Source: Desulfovibrionales bacterium (GTDB lineage: Bacteria; Desulfobacterota; QYQD01). From it: a stretch of DNA of 33,779 bases. Shown here piece after piece: positions 23,129 through 31,941 of the stretch. The notes under the pieces were generated by a model. The model was not told the DNA's origin and searched no databases. It saw nothing but the letters and a program-made list of their open reading frames with translations. How positions within the stretch are numbered: the stretch's first letter is position 1; each line of letters begins with the position of its first letter. Made by a program: the position numbers and the translations under genes. The DNA lies in contig JAQURM010000017.1 in the NCBI GenBank assembly GCA_028715605.1, positions 1 to 33,779 on the forward strand, given 5' to 3'.

Positions 23129-23521
23129 ATGGCAGAAAAACTGTATTACGCAACAGGCAAACGAAAGACGGCCATAGCCAGGGTGTGGATGCGTCCCGGC
23201 AAGGGGAATATGGTTATTAACGACAGCGCCCCGGAAGAATATTTTGACGGGGAAGTGCCTGTACTCATCCTTAAAAAGCCGCTTATGCTTACGGAAACCA
23301 TGGGTAATCTCGACATCTCGGTTAATGTCGCCGGTGGGGGGAAAATAGCGCAGGCCGGGGCTGTTCGTCATGGTATTGCCAAGGCGCTTCTGGAAATTAA
23401 CCCTGAATACCGGGCGACGCTGAAAAAGGCCGGTTTGCTGACCAGGGATCCACGGGCTAAAGAGCGCAAAAAATATGGACAAAAGGGCGCCCGGGCACGC
23501 TTCCAATATTCAAAGAGATGA
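23129..23521 (+). CDS. rpsI: 30S ribosomal protein S9
   Basis: The 130-residue small-subunit protein begins [21 protein letters not shown] and ends with the conserved [11 protein letters not shown] tail, which reaches the P-site t[23 protein letters not shown] is the central signature and [24 protein letters not shown] the basic extension. It follows rplM directly and is ended by a strong terminator. Confidence 0.98.
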   Translation: MAEKLYYATGKRKTAIARVWMRPGKGNMVINDSAPEEYFDGEVPVLILKKPLMLTETMGNLDISVNVAGGGKIAQAGAVRHGIAKALLEINPEYRATLKKAGLLTRDPRAKERKKYGQKGARARFQYSKR

Positions 23522-23551
23522 TTTGGTCTGAGTAACAGGGTATCTTCTAAA

Positions 23552-23587
23552 AGAGGGTTTGCCTTTTGGGGCAAGCCCTCTTTTTTT
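23552..23587 (+). terminator. Rho-independent terminator of rplM-rpsI
   Basis: AGAGGGTTTGCC pairs with GGCAAGCCCTCT (one G-U) around a six-base loop and is followed by seven more T. It ends 24 bases before argC. Confidence 0.92.
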
Positions 23588-23610
23588 ACCGGCGTAGTGA
23601 GGAGGTTATT

Positions 23611-24648
23611 ATGATCCGTGCCGCTATAATCGGAGCTACCGGCTATACCGGACTGGAACTGGTAAGGATATTATCCGCACATCCCGGGGTTGCTATTACT
23701 GTGGCCACCTCCCGCCAATATGAAGGCCAGCCCCTGCACAAGGTCTTCCCGTCGCTCTCAGGTAGTGTGGATATCGTGTGTCAGTCCCCTTCGCCTGAAA
23801 GGGTTATCGGGGCGGCCGACGTCGTTTTTTTGGCGGTTCCGCATCAGACGGCCATGACCCATGTCCCGGTTTTTCTGCAGGCCGATAAAAAGGTGATTGA
23901 TTTAAGCGCTGATTTCCGCCTGAAAGATGTCAAGGTATATGAAAAGTGGTATCAATCCCATAGCGCCCCGGAATATCTGGCCGAGGCGGCCTATGGACTG
24001 CCTGAATTACATGCGGCGGCGATAAGGAAGGCGCAACTGGTAGCCAACCCGGGTTGCTACCCTACTACCGTAATCCTGGGCCTGGCCCCGCTCCTCAAGA
24101 AGGGCCTTATCGACAACAAAAGCATTGTGGTGGACTCAAAGACCGGGGTAAGCGGCGCGGGCCGCTCCGCCGTGTTAAGCAGCCTTTTCTGCGAGGTACA
24201 TGAAGATGTTAAGGCTTACAAGGTAGCTGCCCACCGCCATACGCCGGAGATGGAGCAGGAACTCAGCCTGCTGGCCGGGGAAGAAATAGCCATAACCTTT
24301 ACACCCCATCTGGTGCCCATGGGCCGGGGGATGCTGAGCACCATCTATGCCGATCTAAAGGGCCAGCAGACCACAGGGGATTTAATCTCAGAGTACGAAG
24401 AGTTTTATAACCAGGCCCCTTTTGTAAAGATCTGCGCGGAAGGCGACTACCCGCAAACCGCCCATGTCAAAGGGTCTAATTATTGTTTCATCGGCCTGAA
24501 GGTGGACGGACGCACCGGTCGTGTGATTATCCTCTCGGCTATAGATAATCTGACCAAGGGGGCATCCGGCCAGGCGGTACAGAACATGAACCTTATGTTC
24601 GACCTGGAGGAGACTACAGGGTTGACAGGGATACCGCTCTTTCCGTAA
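23611..24648 (+). CDS. argC: N-acetyl-gamma-glutamyl-phosphate reductase
   Basis: NADPH-dependent reduction of N-acetylglutamyl phosphate to the semialdehyde, third step of arginine synthesis. The 345-residue protein has the NADP site AAIIGATGYTGLELVRIL at the N-terminus, the catalytic C149 in VANPGCYPTT, and AAHRHTPEMEQEL with the conserved histidines. TPHLVPMGRGMLSTIY and VKGSNYCFIGL are further family blocks. ATG 23611 has GAGGAGG upstream. truA follows after 10 bases; no other arg gene is near. Confidence 0.96.
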   Translation: MIRAAIIGATGYTGLELVRILSAHPGVAITVATSRQYEGQPLHKVFPSLSGSVDIVCQSPSPERVIGAADVVFLAVPHQTAMTHVPVFLQADKKVIDLSADFRLKDVKVYEKWYQSHSAPEYLAEAAYGLPELHAAAIRKAQLVANPGCYPTTVILGLAPLLKKGLIDNKSIVVDSKTGVSGAGRSAVLSSLFCEVHEDVKAYKVAAHRHTPEMEQELSLLAGEEIAITFTPHLVPMGRGMLSTIYADLKGQQTTGDLISEYEEFYNQAPFVKICAEGDYPQTAHVKGSNYCFIGLKVDGRTGRVIILSAIDNLTKGASGQAVQNMNLMFDLEETTGLTGIPLFP

Positions 24649-24658
24649 GAGTCGGCCC

Positions 24659-25393
24659 ATGCGGAACATCAAACTCATATTGGAGTATGATGGCACGGCC
24701 TATTGTGGCTGGCAGAGGCAGGTAAACGGCCTGAGCATCCAGGAGGTCCTGGAAGAAAAAATTGGCGTCATGACCGGCGAGGCGGCCAAGGTAATCGGAT
24801 CCGGACGTACGGACGCCGGGGTGCATGCCATGAACCAGGCAGCAAACTTTAAGACCGCCTCTAACATCCCGGCAGATGGTTTTTTACGAGGGATAAACAG
24901 CCTCCTTCCTCAGGACATAGCGGTAAAAGAGATATGCGAAGTCCCCGCCGATTTTCACGCCCGCTACTCGGCCTTGGAGAAAGTATATCTATATCACATA
25001 TTGAATGAGCGGATAAGGTCTCCACTCCACCACCTCTACACCTGGTTTGTTCCCCATGACCTGGATGTTGCGGCCATGGAAAAATGCCTCCCGGTTTTGC
25101 AGGGAGTCCATGATTTTGCCGCCTTTATGGCCAGCGGGAGTTCCGTCAAGAACACAATCCGCATAGTTAGCGGTTTAAAATTGACCAGGAAAGATAAAAT
25201 AATCGAATTTGAGATAAGGGCCAACGGGTTCCTGCGCCACATGGTACGCAATATTGTGGGTACGCTGGTTGAAGTGGGAGAGAGGCGGGTAACGCCGGAA
25301 AGGTTTACGGACATCCTCCAGGCCGGAGATCGAAATATGGCCGGGATGACCGCGCCGCCTCAGGGGCTATTTTTAAAAGAAGTGATTTATTGA
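24659..25393 (+). CDS. truA: tRNA pseudouridine synthase A
   Basis: Isomerises uridines 38-40 in the anticodon stem-loop of many tRNAs. The 244-residue length is usual. IKLILEYDGTAYCGWQRQ opens the protein, the catalytic D52 lies in GSGRTDAGVHA, and RYSALEKVYLYHILNE, HDFAAFMASGSS and FEIRANGFLRHMVRNIVGTLVEVG follow in order. The final TAPPQGLFLKEVIY is the normal end. It is probably co-transcribed with argC. An inverted-repeat element starts at its stop codon. Confidence 0.96.
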   Translation: MRNIKLILEYDGTAYCGWQRQVNGLSIQEVLEEKIGVMTGEAAKVIGSGRTDAGVHAMNQAANFKTASNIPADGFLRGINSLLPQDIAVKEICEVPADFHARYSALEKVYLYHILNERIRSPLHHLYTWFVPHDLDVAAMEKCLPVLQGVHDFAAFMASGSSVKNTIRIVSGLKLTRKDKIIEFEIRANGFLRHMVRNIVGTLVEVGERRVTPERFTDILQAGDRNMAGMTAPPQGLFLKEVIY

Positions 25394-25548
25394 TTGACGG
25401 CTTCGTAAAAAGTCCATTTGCTGCGTTGCGCTGTATCCTTCGTCACTGCGGCGTAGCTCCAAGTACGCCTCATTCCTCAGGATTTGCGCGCCTTGCAACT
25501 GGAGCTTTTTACTGTGCCGTCAGAAAACGGACTTTTTACGCAATCATC
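25391..25548. repeat. MITE-like element with GTAAAAAGTCC inverted ends
   Basis: The left end GATTGACGGCTTCGTAAAAAG faces two right ends: CTTTTTACTGTGCCGTC (to 25521) and GGACTTTTTACGCAATC (25529-25545). The middle contains GCGTAGCTCCAAGTACGCC. On the minus strand the layout GCAAGGCGC...GAGGCGTA...ACGCCGCA...GCAACGC matches the element at 28423, so both belong to one family. It has no coding capacity. Confidence 0.75.
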
Positions 25549-25917
25549 TTGATTTTCTCATGAAAAGTAGTTCGTCTTGTCATTGCAAGGCACCCTCCGT
25601 CTTCAGCCGGCTTGAATGCATAGTTTTTGCTGGACAATCGCTCCACTTTATCCTAAAAGATTATAAAATCTTTCCGGTGCAGGCCACGAGGCTGTAACTT
25701 ATGTTTAGCTTTCATTCGGAAAACCAAGATTTCCGGCTGGAGCAATCAGTGCTCAGCTATCAGCATGAAGCCGGTTCACCGTTTACTGTTGACCGTTTAC
25801 CGAAAGAAAATGTCGGACAACGGTTAACGGTTAACAAATATGCCGACGGCTGAAAGCCTGCATCTGGAAACGGTAGTTGCCGGATGCAACCTATTTAGAG
25901 AAAGGGGTTTTGCCGCC
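25394..25917. other. Intergenic region built almost wholly from repeats
   Basis: After the MITE-like element comes about 150 bases of featureless sequence (25549-25705) and then composite repeat D (25713-25887), which runs to within about 30 bases of the aminotransferase start. I see no separate gene. Confidence 0.55.
25713..25887. repeat. Composite repeat D with nested GTTCACC module
   Basis: The left hairpin begins CATTCGGAAAACC. Heptamers AATCAGT GCTCAGC TATCAGC (25744-25764) are followed by GTTCACC GTTTACT GTTGACC GTTTACC (25774-25801) and the complementary AACGGTT AACGGTT (25819-25832). The right hairpin CATCTGGAAAC/GTTGCCGGATG is at 25861-25886. Bases 25761-25830 match element B at 69 of 70 positions. 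Confidence 0.8.
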
Positions 25918-27120
25918 ATGTCTAAAGGAGCTTTATCCAGAAGGGCCCGCAAGATTAAGCCTTCTCCCACCCTGTCTATCGATGCCAAGGCCAAGGCCAT
26001 GAAGGGTGCGGGCGTGGACATTGTCAACTTCGGGGTGGGCGAGCCGGACTTTGATACCCCCGGCTATGTCAAAGAGGCCGCCATAAAGGCCATCCAGGAT
26101 GGTTTTACCAAATATACCCCGGTTGGCGGCATCGTGGAGCTAAAAGACGCCGTTATCAAACGTCTGAAAGATGACCATGGGTTATCTTATTCCCGTCAAG
26201 AGATAGTAATCTCCTGCGGGGGTAAACACGCCCTTTACAACCTGGCCCAGGCCCTGTTTGACAAGGGCGACGAGGTCATAATCCCGGCTCCATACTGGGT
26301 ATCCTACCCCCCTATTGTCGAGCTGGCCGGGGCCAAACCGGTTATTATTGAGACCAGGGAAGAAGATGGCTTTGATCTCGATGTCTCCGCGCTGGAAAAG
26401 ATGATGACTCCGAGAACAAAGGGTATAATCCTCAACAGCCCGTCAAATCCCACGGGTTCTGTCTTCAGCGCCAAGACCCTCAGACAAATGGGGGACATGG
26501 TGCAAGATCACAACTGTTACGTTATCTCTGACGATATCTATGAAAAGATACGCTTTGACGGCAAAAAGCCGGGTAACCTGCTCTCCCTCAATCCCAAACT
26601 TAGGGAGAAGGTATTCATTCTAAACGGTGTCTCCAAGACCTATGCCATGACCGGCTGGCGGATTGGCTATCTGGCCGGGCCTGCCGATATAATCTCGGCC
26701 GTAACCAACATCCAGAGTCAGAGCACCTCTAATCCCACTTCCATATCCCAAAAGGCTGCGGTAGCCGCCCTGAACGGCCCCGACTCTTTCATTACCAAGA
26801 TGTCATCTGTCTTCAAAGAACGCAGGGACTATATCGTTAAGCGACTTAAGGCCATACCGGATGTAACGTGTGTCAAACCGCAAGGGGCATTCTATGCCTT
26901 TCCAAACGTCTCTGCGTATTACTCGCGGGGCTATAAGGGCCGGAAGATAACAAATTCTATGGCCCTCTGTGATTACCTGCTGGAGGAGGCCCGGTTAGCC
27001 GTTGTTCCGGGGGTAGCCTTCGGCGATGACCGGTACATCAGATTTTCCTTTGCCACGTCTATGGAAAATATCGCTAAGGGTATGGATCGATTTAAAGAGG
27101 CGCTAAAGAAACTGTCCTGA
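25918..27120 (+). CDS. PLP-dependent class I/II aminotransferase (aspartate aminotransferase-like)
   Basis: The 400-residue fold-type I aminotransferase matches the aspartate/prephenate aminotransferase group: RRARKIKPSPTLSIDAKAKAMK, NFGVGEPDFDTP, TKYTPVGGIVELKDA, NSPSNPTGSVF, the PLP lysine K240 in SKTYAMTGWRIGYLAGP, and a C-terminal RFSFATSMENI carrying the carboxylate-binding arginine. It likely makes aspartate or glutamate-family amino acids. ATG 25918 is chosen; the ORF is open back to 25840, but those 26 codons are inside composite repeat D and unlike any family N-terminus. AAAGGGG upstream is a fair ribosome site. Confidence 0.92.
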   Translation: MSKGALSRRARKIKPSPTLSIDAKAKAMKGAGVDIVNFGVGEPDFDTPGYVKEAAIKAIQDGFTKYTPVGGIVELKDAVIKRLKDDHGLSYSRQEIVISCGGKHALYNLAQALFDKGDEVIIPAPYWVSYPPIVELAGAKPVIIETREEDGFDLDVSALEKMMTPRTKGIILNSPSNPTGSVFSAKTLRQMGDMVQDHNCYVISDDIYEKIRFDGKKPGNLLSLNPKLREKVFILNGVSKTYAMTGWRIGYLAGPADIISAVTNIQSQSTSNPTSISQKAAVAALNGPDSFITKMSSVFKERRDYIVKRLKAIPDVTCVKPQGAFYAFPNVSAYYSRGYKGRKITNSMALCDYLLEEARLAVVPGVAFGDDRYIRFSFATSMENIAKGMDRFKEALKKLS

Positions 27121-27378
27121 GTTTAAAGGAGACAACTTCGCAAAAAAGCCTTTTCACCGCTGAGCACGCAGAGGGCGCAGAGAAAAATCTTAAACTATTC
27201 AGTATGTTATCTCAGCGATCTCTTACGCCTTCGGCGTATCTTCGAGCGGTAAGATTTTACTTCTTACGAGTTAATCAAAAGAGGAACACCGGATAAAACA
27301 ACCTTTGGCGAGAGCAACACAGGCGTGCTGCTCTCCATGAGCCAAGGTTGCATAAATAGGGCCAGCGGCCGGAGAATA
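27121..27378. other. Spacer after the aminotransferase with CGCAGAG repeat and nested hairpin
   Basis: Contains TTTTCACCGCTGAGCACGCA followed by GAGGGCGCAGAGA (27151-27183), a common bacterial CGCAGAG repeat. A small TACGCC/GGCGTA hairpin lies near 27225-27239, and the larger hairpin at 27299-27350. No gene seen. Confidence 0.5.
27299..27350 (-). terminator. Nested hairpin downstream of the PxxKW gene
   Basis: Outer arms CAACCTTTGGC (27299-27309) and GCCAAGGTTG (27341-27350), inner arms GAGAGCA and TGCTCTC. On the minus strand it follows the PxxKW stop by about 28 bases and is trailed by TTTTA. A terminator is the simplest reading; a structured RNA is possible. Confidence 0.45.
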
Positions 27379-27663
27379 TTAGCGGCCGGCAGCGCCTCGC
27401 TTGGAAGCCTTAAGCGGGTTGATTTTAGCGGCAGCTTTGGGCGCCTCTGCCTTGAGATGAGTGGCTAGGTTACAGTTACCCTTTTTCCACTTTGAGGCGG
27501 GATCAGGATAGCTGCTACAGTATTTACCTGTGGGAAATTCTATGATACGGTTGCAACCCTCACACTTATCAATAACCTGATGACAGGCTCCACCGTTAAA
27601 AGAACAACCTTTTTTGCTCATAAAGACGCAGCTAATCCCTGGTTTTAACGTTGTACAGTCCAT
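27379..27663 (-). CDS. PxxKW family cysteine-rich protein
   Basis: A 94-residue protein with nine cysteines: MDCTTLKPGISCVFMSKKGCSFNGGACH, KCEGCNRIIEFPTGKYCSSYPDPASKWKKGNCNLATH, then an alanine/lysine-rich tail. The PDPASKWKKGNC segment gives the family its PxxKW name; members are small and known mainly from Desulfobacterota. The cysteine pattern suggests metal or iron-sulfur binding, but function is unknown. ATG 27663 is preferred (AAAGGGGGT upstream); the GTG at 27672 sits within the ribosome site. It has no signal peptide, so it is probably cytoplasmic. Confidence 0.85.
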   Translation of the reverse strand: MDCTTLKPGISCVFMSKKGCSFNGGACHQVIDKCEGCNRIIEFPTGKYCSSYPDPASKWKKGNCNLATHLKAEAPKAAAKINPLKASKRGAAGR

Positions 27664-27762
27664 GGGAATCACCCCCTTTACAAAGATTTTACAAAATTGT
27701 TTTTTACAAAACGACGCTTTATAATCGATGGGTTAGGTTTTGTCAATAGAAAATAGGTAGAA

Positions 27763-27835
27763 AAATGGAAGCCATCATTCCTTCGCTTCACGGCTTGCGC
27801 AAGTGATCCGCCTCCGGCGGGCTCGCAGGCGGGGA
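27763..27835 (+). repeat. Dispersed repeat, copy 2 (partner at 9412)
   Basis: Begins AAATGGAAGCCATCATTCC, continues TTCGCTTCACGGCTTGCGC and ends CTCGCAGGCGGGGA. It aligns with the reverse strand of 9412-9479. It lies 43 bases before the dtd start, so it is in or next to that promoter. Confidence 0.7.
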
Positions 27836-27877
27836 ATGTAAGGGGTTAGGGTAGGGTGACGTTAATTTGGAGGTAAA

Positions 27878-28333
27878 ATGCGTGCCGTACTGCAGCGGGT
27901 TAAAGAATCCCGGGTTACTGTTAATGGCAAAAAGGCAGGAGAGATAGGGCCTGGCCTCTTGATATTTCTGGGAGTAGAAAAGGATGATACCCCGGCTGAT
28001 ACCGTTTATATGGCATCAAAAATAGTATCTTTACGCATATTCGCCGATGGGTCCGACAAATTTAACCTTTCCCTCCTGGATGTGGGTGGTGAATGCCTTA
28101 TCGTGTCCCAGTTTACCCTCCTTGGTGACTGCCGTAAAGGGAAAAGGCCATCCTTCGATCAGGCCGCACCGCCTGCCCTGGCCCGGCAGCTCTATGAGCT
28201 TTTCGTCACCGAGGTGCGCCGGCTGTGTGTACCGGTAGCTACGGGAGAATTTCAGGCCAGGATGGAGGTCTCGTTAGTAAACGATGGCCCGGTTACCATC
28301 CTTCTGGACAGTAAGAAACAGAAACACTCCTAA
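27878..28333 (+). CDS. dtd: D-aminoacyl-tRNA deacylase
   Basis: Hydrolyses D-amino acids from mischarged tRNA. The 151-residue protein is a typical bacterial [20 protein letters not shown] at the start, the catalytic SQFTL at 77-81 followed by [17 protein letters not shown], and the cis-proline GPVT at 137-140. GGAGG lies 5-6 bases before ATG 27878. It is monocistronic, between a dispersed repeat and a repeat-rich spacer. Confidence 0.96.
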   Translation: MRAVLQRVKESRVTVNGKKAGEIGPGLLIFLGVEKDDTPADTVYMASKIVSLRIFADGSDKFNLSLLDVGGECLIVSQFTLLGDCRKGKRPSFDQAAPPALARQLYELFVTEVRRLCVPVATGEFQARMEVSLVNDGPVTILLDSKKQKHS

Positions 28334-28422
28334 TGTTTCTCAAATCCCGCCATTCTTCAGGTTTTCCCAAATCCACCGTCTAATTTGGCTATCAAGATTA
28401 AAATCGGCAAGTTATGGGGTAC

Positions 28423-28550
28423 CCCTGATCACCGGCAAGATATTAGATGCAAGGCGCCGAGGAGCGACGACTGAGGCGTATGGAGCAATACGCCGCAAGG
28501 AGGAGCGACCGAAGGCAACGCCGCAGATGATGTCTTGATGGTGATCAGGG
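28423..28550. repeat. MITE-like long palindrome with CCCTGATC ends
   Basis: Starts CCCTGATCACCGGCAAGATA and ends GTCTTGATGGTGATCAGGG, so the termini are inverted over about 19 bases with few mismatches. The interior GCAAGGCGC...GAGGCGTA...ACGCCGCA...GCAACGC...GCAGATG matches the minus strand of 25391-25548. Seven T follow at 28551, so it could also stop dtd transcription. Confidence 0.78.
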
Positions 28551-28731
28551 TTTTTTTCTTGCCTTCCATCTGATGTTATGTATAAAAGATGAGGGTTGTC
28601 CGGTGCATCTGCGAAGTGACTGAATATCAAAGCCGGGCCTTCAGCTTTGAGCTTTGGGCTTTGACATTCATTGGAACTTTGAACATGCATAGCGAGCGCA
28701 TACGATGTATTTTACCTTGCATACTAAGATT

Positions 28732-28751
28732 CCCCGCAGCTTGTTGCGGGG
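28732..28751. repeat. CCCCGCA hairpin repeat
   Basis: CCCCGCA-GCTTGT-TGCGGGG, flanked by GATT and AGCTTCA. From memory this exact hairpin with its flanks is widely dispersed in anaerobe genomes. Function is not known. Confidence 0.55.
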
Positions 28752-28846
28752 AGCTTCAATTTTGAACTTGTTAATACTTTACTGTCTCTCTGTGTCCTCT
28801 GTAGTTAATCTTTTGACAATACGTAATACCGGAGAAGGAGGTCTTG

Positions 28847-30286
28847 ATGAAGAAATGGGAAGATAAAAAATGGGTATCATCTCAACGGATTCGGGTAGAT
28901 TTTAACTATGCCATGGCGGAGTTCGTGGGCGGGGATAATGGCGTAAGCAATAAAGAGATAAGGGAGCTTGAATCCGGGGCCAAGACCGTCCATAGCCAAC
29001 TTTTTAAAAAAAGGAGTCAGGGGGCGCTGGCCTTTTACGATCTTCCTTATGAAGAAAAAGAGGCTGCCCGTCTTGTTGCGGCCGGGCGTAAGATTGGCCG
29101 GGCCTGCCGCAACTTCGTAGTGCTTGGTATAGGCGGATCAGCCCTGGGTGGAATAGCCCTGCAGCGAGCTCTGAATCATCCTCATTATAACCTGTTATCT
29201 GATGCCGGACGCAAGCACCGGCCACGTCTTTTCTTTGCCGATAATATTGACCCGGATGGATTCCAGGCGCTTCTAGATATCCTGGACCCGAGAGAAACGG
29301 TCTTTAATGTCATAAGCAAATCCGGCGGTACGGCCGAGACCATGAGCCAGTTTATTTATGTGCGGGACAGATTGATTAAAAAATTGGGAAAGGAAGGGCA
29401 TCGCCCACACATCGTGGTAACCACAGACCCTGAGAAGGGCAGGCTGAGGGAGATCGCCGAAAGGGAAGATTATCCGACCTTTCCCGTGCCAGCCGGAGTT
29501 GGCGGCCGTTTTTCGGTCCTTACCCCGGTGGGGCTTCTGCCCGCTGCGGTTGCCGGCATTGATATTTTTATGCTCCTGGCCGGCGCCCGGGATATGGACG
29601 GGCGGTGCCGCATTTCGAATCTGTGGAAAAATCCGGCCTATCTGAGTGCTGCGCTGTATTACCTGGCTGATACTAAAAAGGGCAAGCCCATTGCAGTCAT
29701 GATGCCGTATGCCGATGCCCTTTATGGAGTAGCGGACTGGTTCAGGCAGCTATGGGCAGAAAGTCTGGGAAAGAGGACAGACCTGGATGGCAATATTGTT
29801 TCTACCGGTCAGACCCCGGTCAGGGCCCTTGGGGCTACTGACCAGCATTCGCAATTACAGCTTTACATGGAGGGTCCCAACAACAAGCTCATTACCTTTC
29901 TGGCAGTAGAAAGGTTTCACAAAAAAATATCCATGCCTGAATCTTTTGCTGATGTGGAGGGGGTAGGCTATCTGGGAGGGCACTCCTTGAATGAATTGAT
30001 TGCTGTGGAACAGAAGACCACGGAACTGGCTTTGACGCGCAATAAACGTCCTAATCTAAGTATAATTGTCCCGGAGGTGAACGCCTTCACCCTGGGACAG
30101 CTTTTATTCATGTTAGAGGTACAGACGGTTTTTGCCGGCGGGTTATACCATATCAATCCCCTGGATCAGCCTGGAGTGGAAGAGGGAAAACAATTTGCCT
30201 ATGGCCTTATGAGCCGAAAGGGATTTGAGCACAAGGCCAAAGAATTCGCCGAAAGACCAAAGAAGAGCGAAAAATATATAATATAG
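28847..30286 (+). CDS. pgi: Glucose-6-phosphate isomerase
   Basis: Interconverts glucose- and fructose-6-phosphate and so links central metabolism to the hexose-phosphate and GDP-mannose branch. The 479-residue protein is of the shorter bacterial type. VLGIGGSALGGIALQRAL, ISKSGGTAETMSQF, ADWFRQLWAESLGKR, GATDQHSQLQLYMEGPNNKLITFL (active-site His) and FAGGLYHINPLDQPGVEEGKQF are all family signatures. AAGGAGG lies 5 bases before ATG 28847, which beats the TTG at 28844. It stands alone between two repeat-rich spacers. Confidence 0.95.
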   Translation: MKKWEDKKWVSSQRIRVDFNYAMAEFVGGDNGVSNKEIRELESGAKTVHSQLFKKRSQGALAFYDLPYEEKEAARLVAAGRKIGRACRNFVVLGIGGSALGGIALQRALNHPHYNLLSDAGRKHRPRLFFADNIDPDGFQALLDILDPRETVFNVISKSGGTAETMSQFIYVRDRLIKKLGKEGHRPHIVVTTDPEKGRLREIAEREDYPTFPVPAGVGGRFSVLTPVGLLPAAVAGIDIFMLLAGARDMDGRCRISNLWKNPAYLSAALYYLADTKKGKPIAVMMPYADALYGVADWFRQLWAESLGKRTDLDGNIVSTGQTPVRALGATDQHSQLQLYMEGPNNKLITFLAVERFHKKISMPESFADVEGVGYLGGHSLNELIAVEQKTTELALTRNKRPNLSIIVPEVNAFTLGQLLFMLEVQTVFAGGLYHINPLDQPGVEEGKQFAYGLMSRKGFEHKAKEFAERPKKSEKYII

Positions 30287-30289
30287 GTA

Positions 30290-30458
30290 ACCCGTTCACC
30301 GTTGACCGTTCTCGAAAAAGACGGTTTTCACGTTTTTGAGGGACAAGATAACGGTTAACGGAAAATACGATCACCATCGACTGTTCACCGAAAAAACGCT
30401 TTTAAGGTCGCATAGACTCGACTCTTGTGACTTCTTACTGACAACGGTGAACGGATAC
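30290..30458. repeat. GTTCACC-family inverted heptamer repeats before the kinase gene
   Basis: GTTCACC GTTGACC GTTCTCG (30294-30314) face AACGGTTAACGG (30350-30361). A second pair, CTGTTCACCG (30381) and ACAACGGTGAACGG (30441-30454), encloses the rest. The block fills the whole spacer between pgi and the histidine kinase gene. Confidence 0.7.
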
Positions 30459-30475
30459 TAATATAGGAGCAACCC

Positions 30476-31909
30476 TTGCCTCTGCCACCGGAAAAGTTAG
30501 AATCCGTCAGGCCCTTTAAATTAGTCAAGTTTTTTTCATTCAGCAGCCTGGCGGTCATCTTTATTTTTACTTTCGCCCTTACCTACATAATATCCGACCG
30601 GGCACGTACGGTCTTGCTCAAGAAGAGCGAGGAGTATGCCCTGCTCCTCGCTGAGAATCTGAATCATCAGGTATATCTGCAATTCGTGGTCCCCACCGCT
30701 ATTGCCTATGGTTCGATAAGTCTGCGTGAGCCGGAGCAGTTTTCCCTTATAGATAGGGTGGTGCGCAATACTATCCACAGTTTTCGCATTGACAGCGTTA
30801 ATATCTATGATGCCGGTGAAAACATTATCGTGTACAGCACCGATCCATCTATGGTAGGCAAAAGGAATCTGGGAGGGATGGAGTACAAGCTGGCCTTGCG
30901 CGGACAGCATTCTTCACAGCTCGTTTCCCGGGGAAGTAGCTGGGTCTTCTGGGCCGGAGGAGGTGGCGGAGAGAAAAAATTGAAGACATATATACCATTT
31001 CGGCATGAAAAGGTCCTTACCTGGAAGACGGGGCCGATAATGGGTGTCTTTGAGATAACCCAGGACCTTTCCCTGGATTATGAAACCATTCAAAGATTTC
31101 TGATTATGGTGGTTATAACCTCTACAGCTATTATGATGATCCTTTTCGTGGTCTTGAGACTTATTGTAGCCAGGGCCGACCGGATTATCTACAAAAGGGT
31201 CCTTGAACAGCGCAAGCTGGAGGAACAGCTCCATCAGGCCGAAAAACTGGCCAGTTTAGGAAAGATGGTGGCGGCTGTATCCCATGAGATAAAGAGCCCC
31301 CTGGGAATTATCCGGAGCACGGCAGAACTACTGGAAAATAAGGTTAAAGCCTTTGATCCCCGGAATCGCCTGGCATCAATAGTTGTGGCTGAGTCCAATC
31401 GTTTAAACCGCATCGTGACCGAGTTTCTGGACTTTGCCCGCCCCCAGATTCCCCATTTTGTCAGATGTAATGTAATAGAGATTATAGAAAAAAATCTTAA
31501 TTTTCTTGATCCGGAATTGAACAAAAGCGCTATTCGTGTGGAGAAAAATTTTGCATTTGACGAGGTCATTATTGATGGCGATCCAGACCTTCTTTACCGG
31601 GTGCTCTTAAACATATTTGTCAATGCCATTCAGGCCATGCCGGACGGCGGAGATTTGATGGTTGGCGTAACCGTCGCCGGTAAGCCGGAGTGCCTGGAAA
31701 TATCAGTAAGAGATACAGGGACAGGGATTTCGCCGGAGGATATATCCAGGGTATTTGAGCCGTTCTTCACCACAAAGCACAAGGGAAGCGGTCTTGGACT
31801 GGCTATAGTGAAAAATATCGTTGAGGGACACGGTGGAACAATAAGAATTGAAAGTGAAGCGGGGAAGGGCGCTAAATTTATTATAGACCTTCCGTTCAGG
31901 CATGCATGA
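30476..31909 (+). CDS. Membrane sensor histidine kinase (NtrB/AtoS-like)
   Basis: The 477-residue protein has two membrane helices (about 19-39 and 208-231) that enclose a periplasmic sensor domain of about 165 residues with a glycine stretch near 161-166. A short coiled coil follows (about 236-258). The phospho-accepting H270 lies in SHEIKSPLG. The ATPase domain shows N383 (LLNIFVNAIQAMPDGG), DTGTGI at 413-418 and GSGLGLAIV at 437. The AEKLASLGKMVAAVSHEI block is that of NtrB/ZraS-type kinases, which often partner sigma-54 activators. No response regulator is nearby. It starts at TTG 30476 with AGGAG upstream. Confidence 0.92.
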   Translation: MPLPPEKLESVRPFKLVKFFSFSSLAVIFIFTFALTYIISDRARTVLLKKSEEYALLLAENLNHQVYLQFVVPTAIAYGSISLREPEQFSLIDRVVRNTIHSFRIDSVNIYDAGENIIVYSTDPSMVGKRNLGGMEYKLALRGQHSSQLVSRGSSWVFWAGGGGGEKKLKTYIPFRHEKVLTWKTGPIMGVFEITQDLSLDYETIQRFLIMVVITSTAIMMILFVVLRLIVARADRIIYKRVLEQRKLEEQLHQAEKLASLGKMVAAVSHEIKSPLGIIRSTAELLENKVKAFDPRNRLASIVVAESNRLNRIVTEFLDFARPQIPHFVRCNVIEIIEKNLNFLDPELNKSAIRVEKNFAFDEVIIDGDPDLLYRVLLNIFVNAIQAMPDGGDLMVGVTVAGKPECLEISVRDTGTGISPEDISRVFEPFFTTKHKGSGLGLAIVKNIVEGHGGTIRIESEAGKGAKFIIDLPFRHA

Positions 31910-31941
31910 TGGCGAGGAGCTTAATTTATCGCCGGGAGCGG

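Larger units (their letters stand above)
28334..28846. other. 513-base spacer filled with repeats
   Basis: Contains the MITE-like element at 28423-28550, a heptamer array AGCTTTG AGCTTTG GGCTTTG (28643-28663), a CCCCGCA/TGCGGGG hairpin (28732-28751) and a CTCTGTGTCCTCTGT stretch just before the pgi ribosome site. No gene is supported; ORFs here overlap the repeats. Confidence 0.6.

Noticed and set aside
25840-25917. 26-codon N-terminal extension of the aminotransferase
   Set aside because: The codons are composite-repeat DNA (element D) and unlike known N-termini.
28284-28690. ORFs on both strands in the dtd-pgi spacer
   Set aside because: They are open frames through the MITE-like palindrome and the heptamer array, with no family features.
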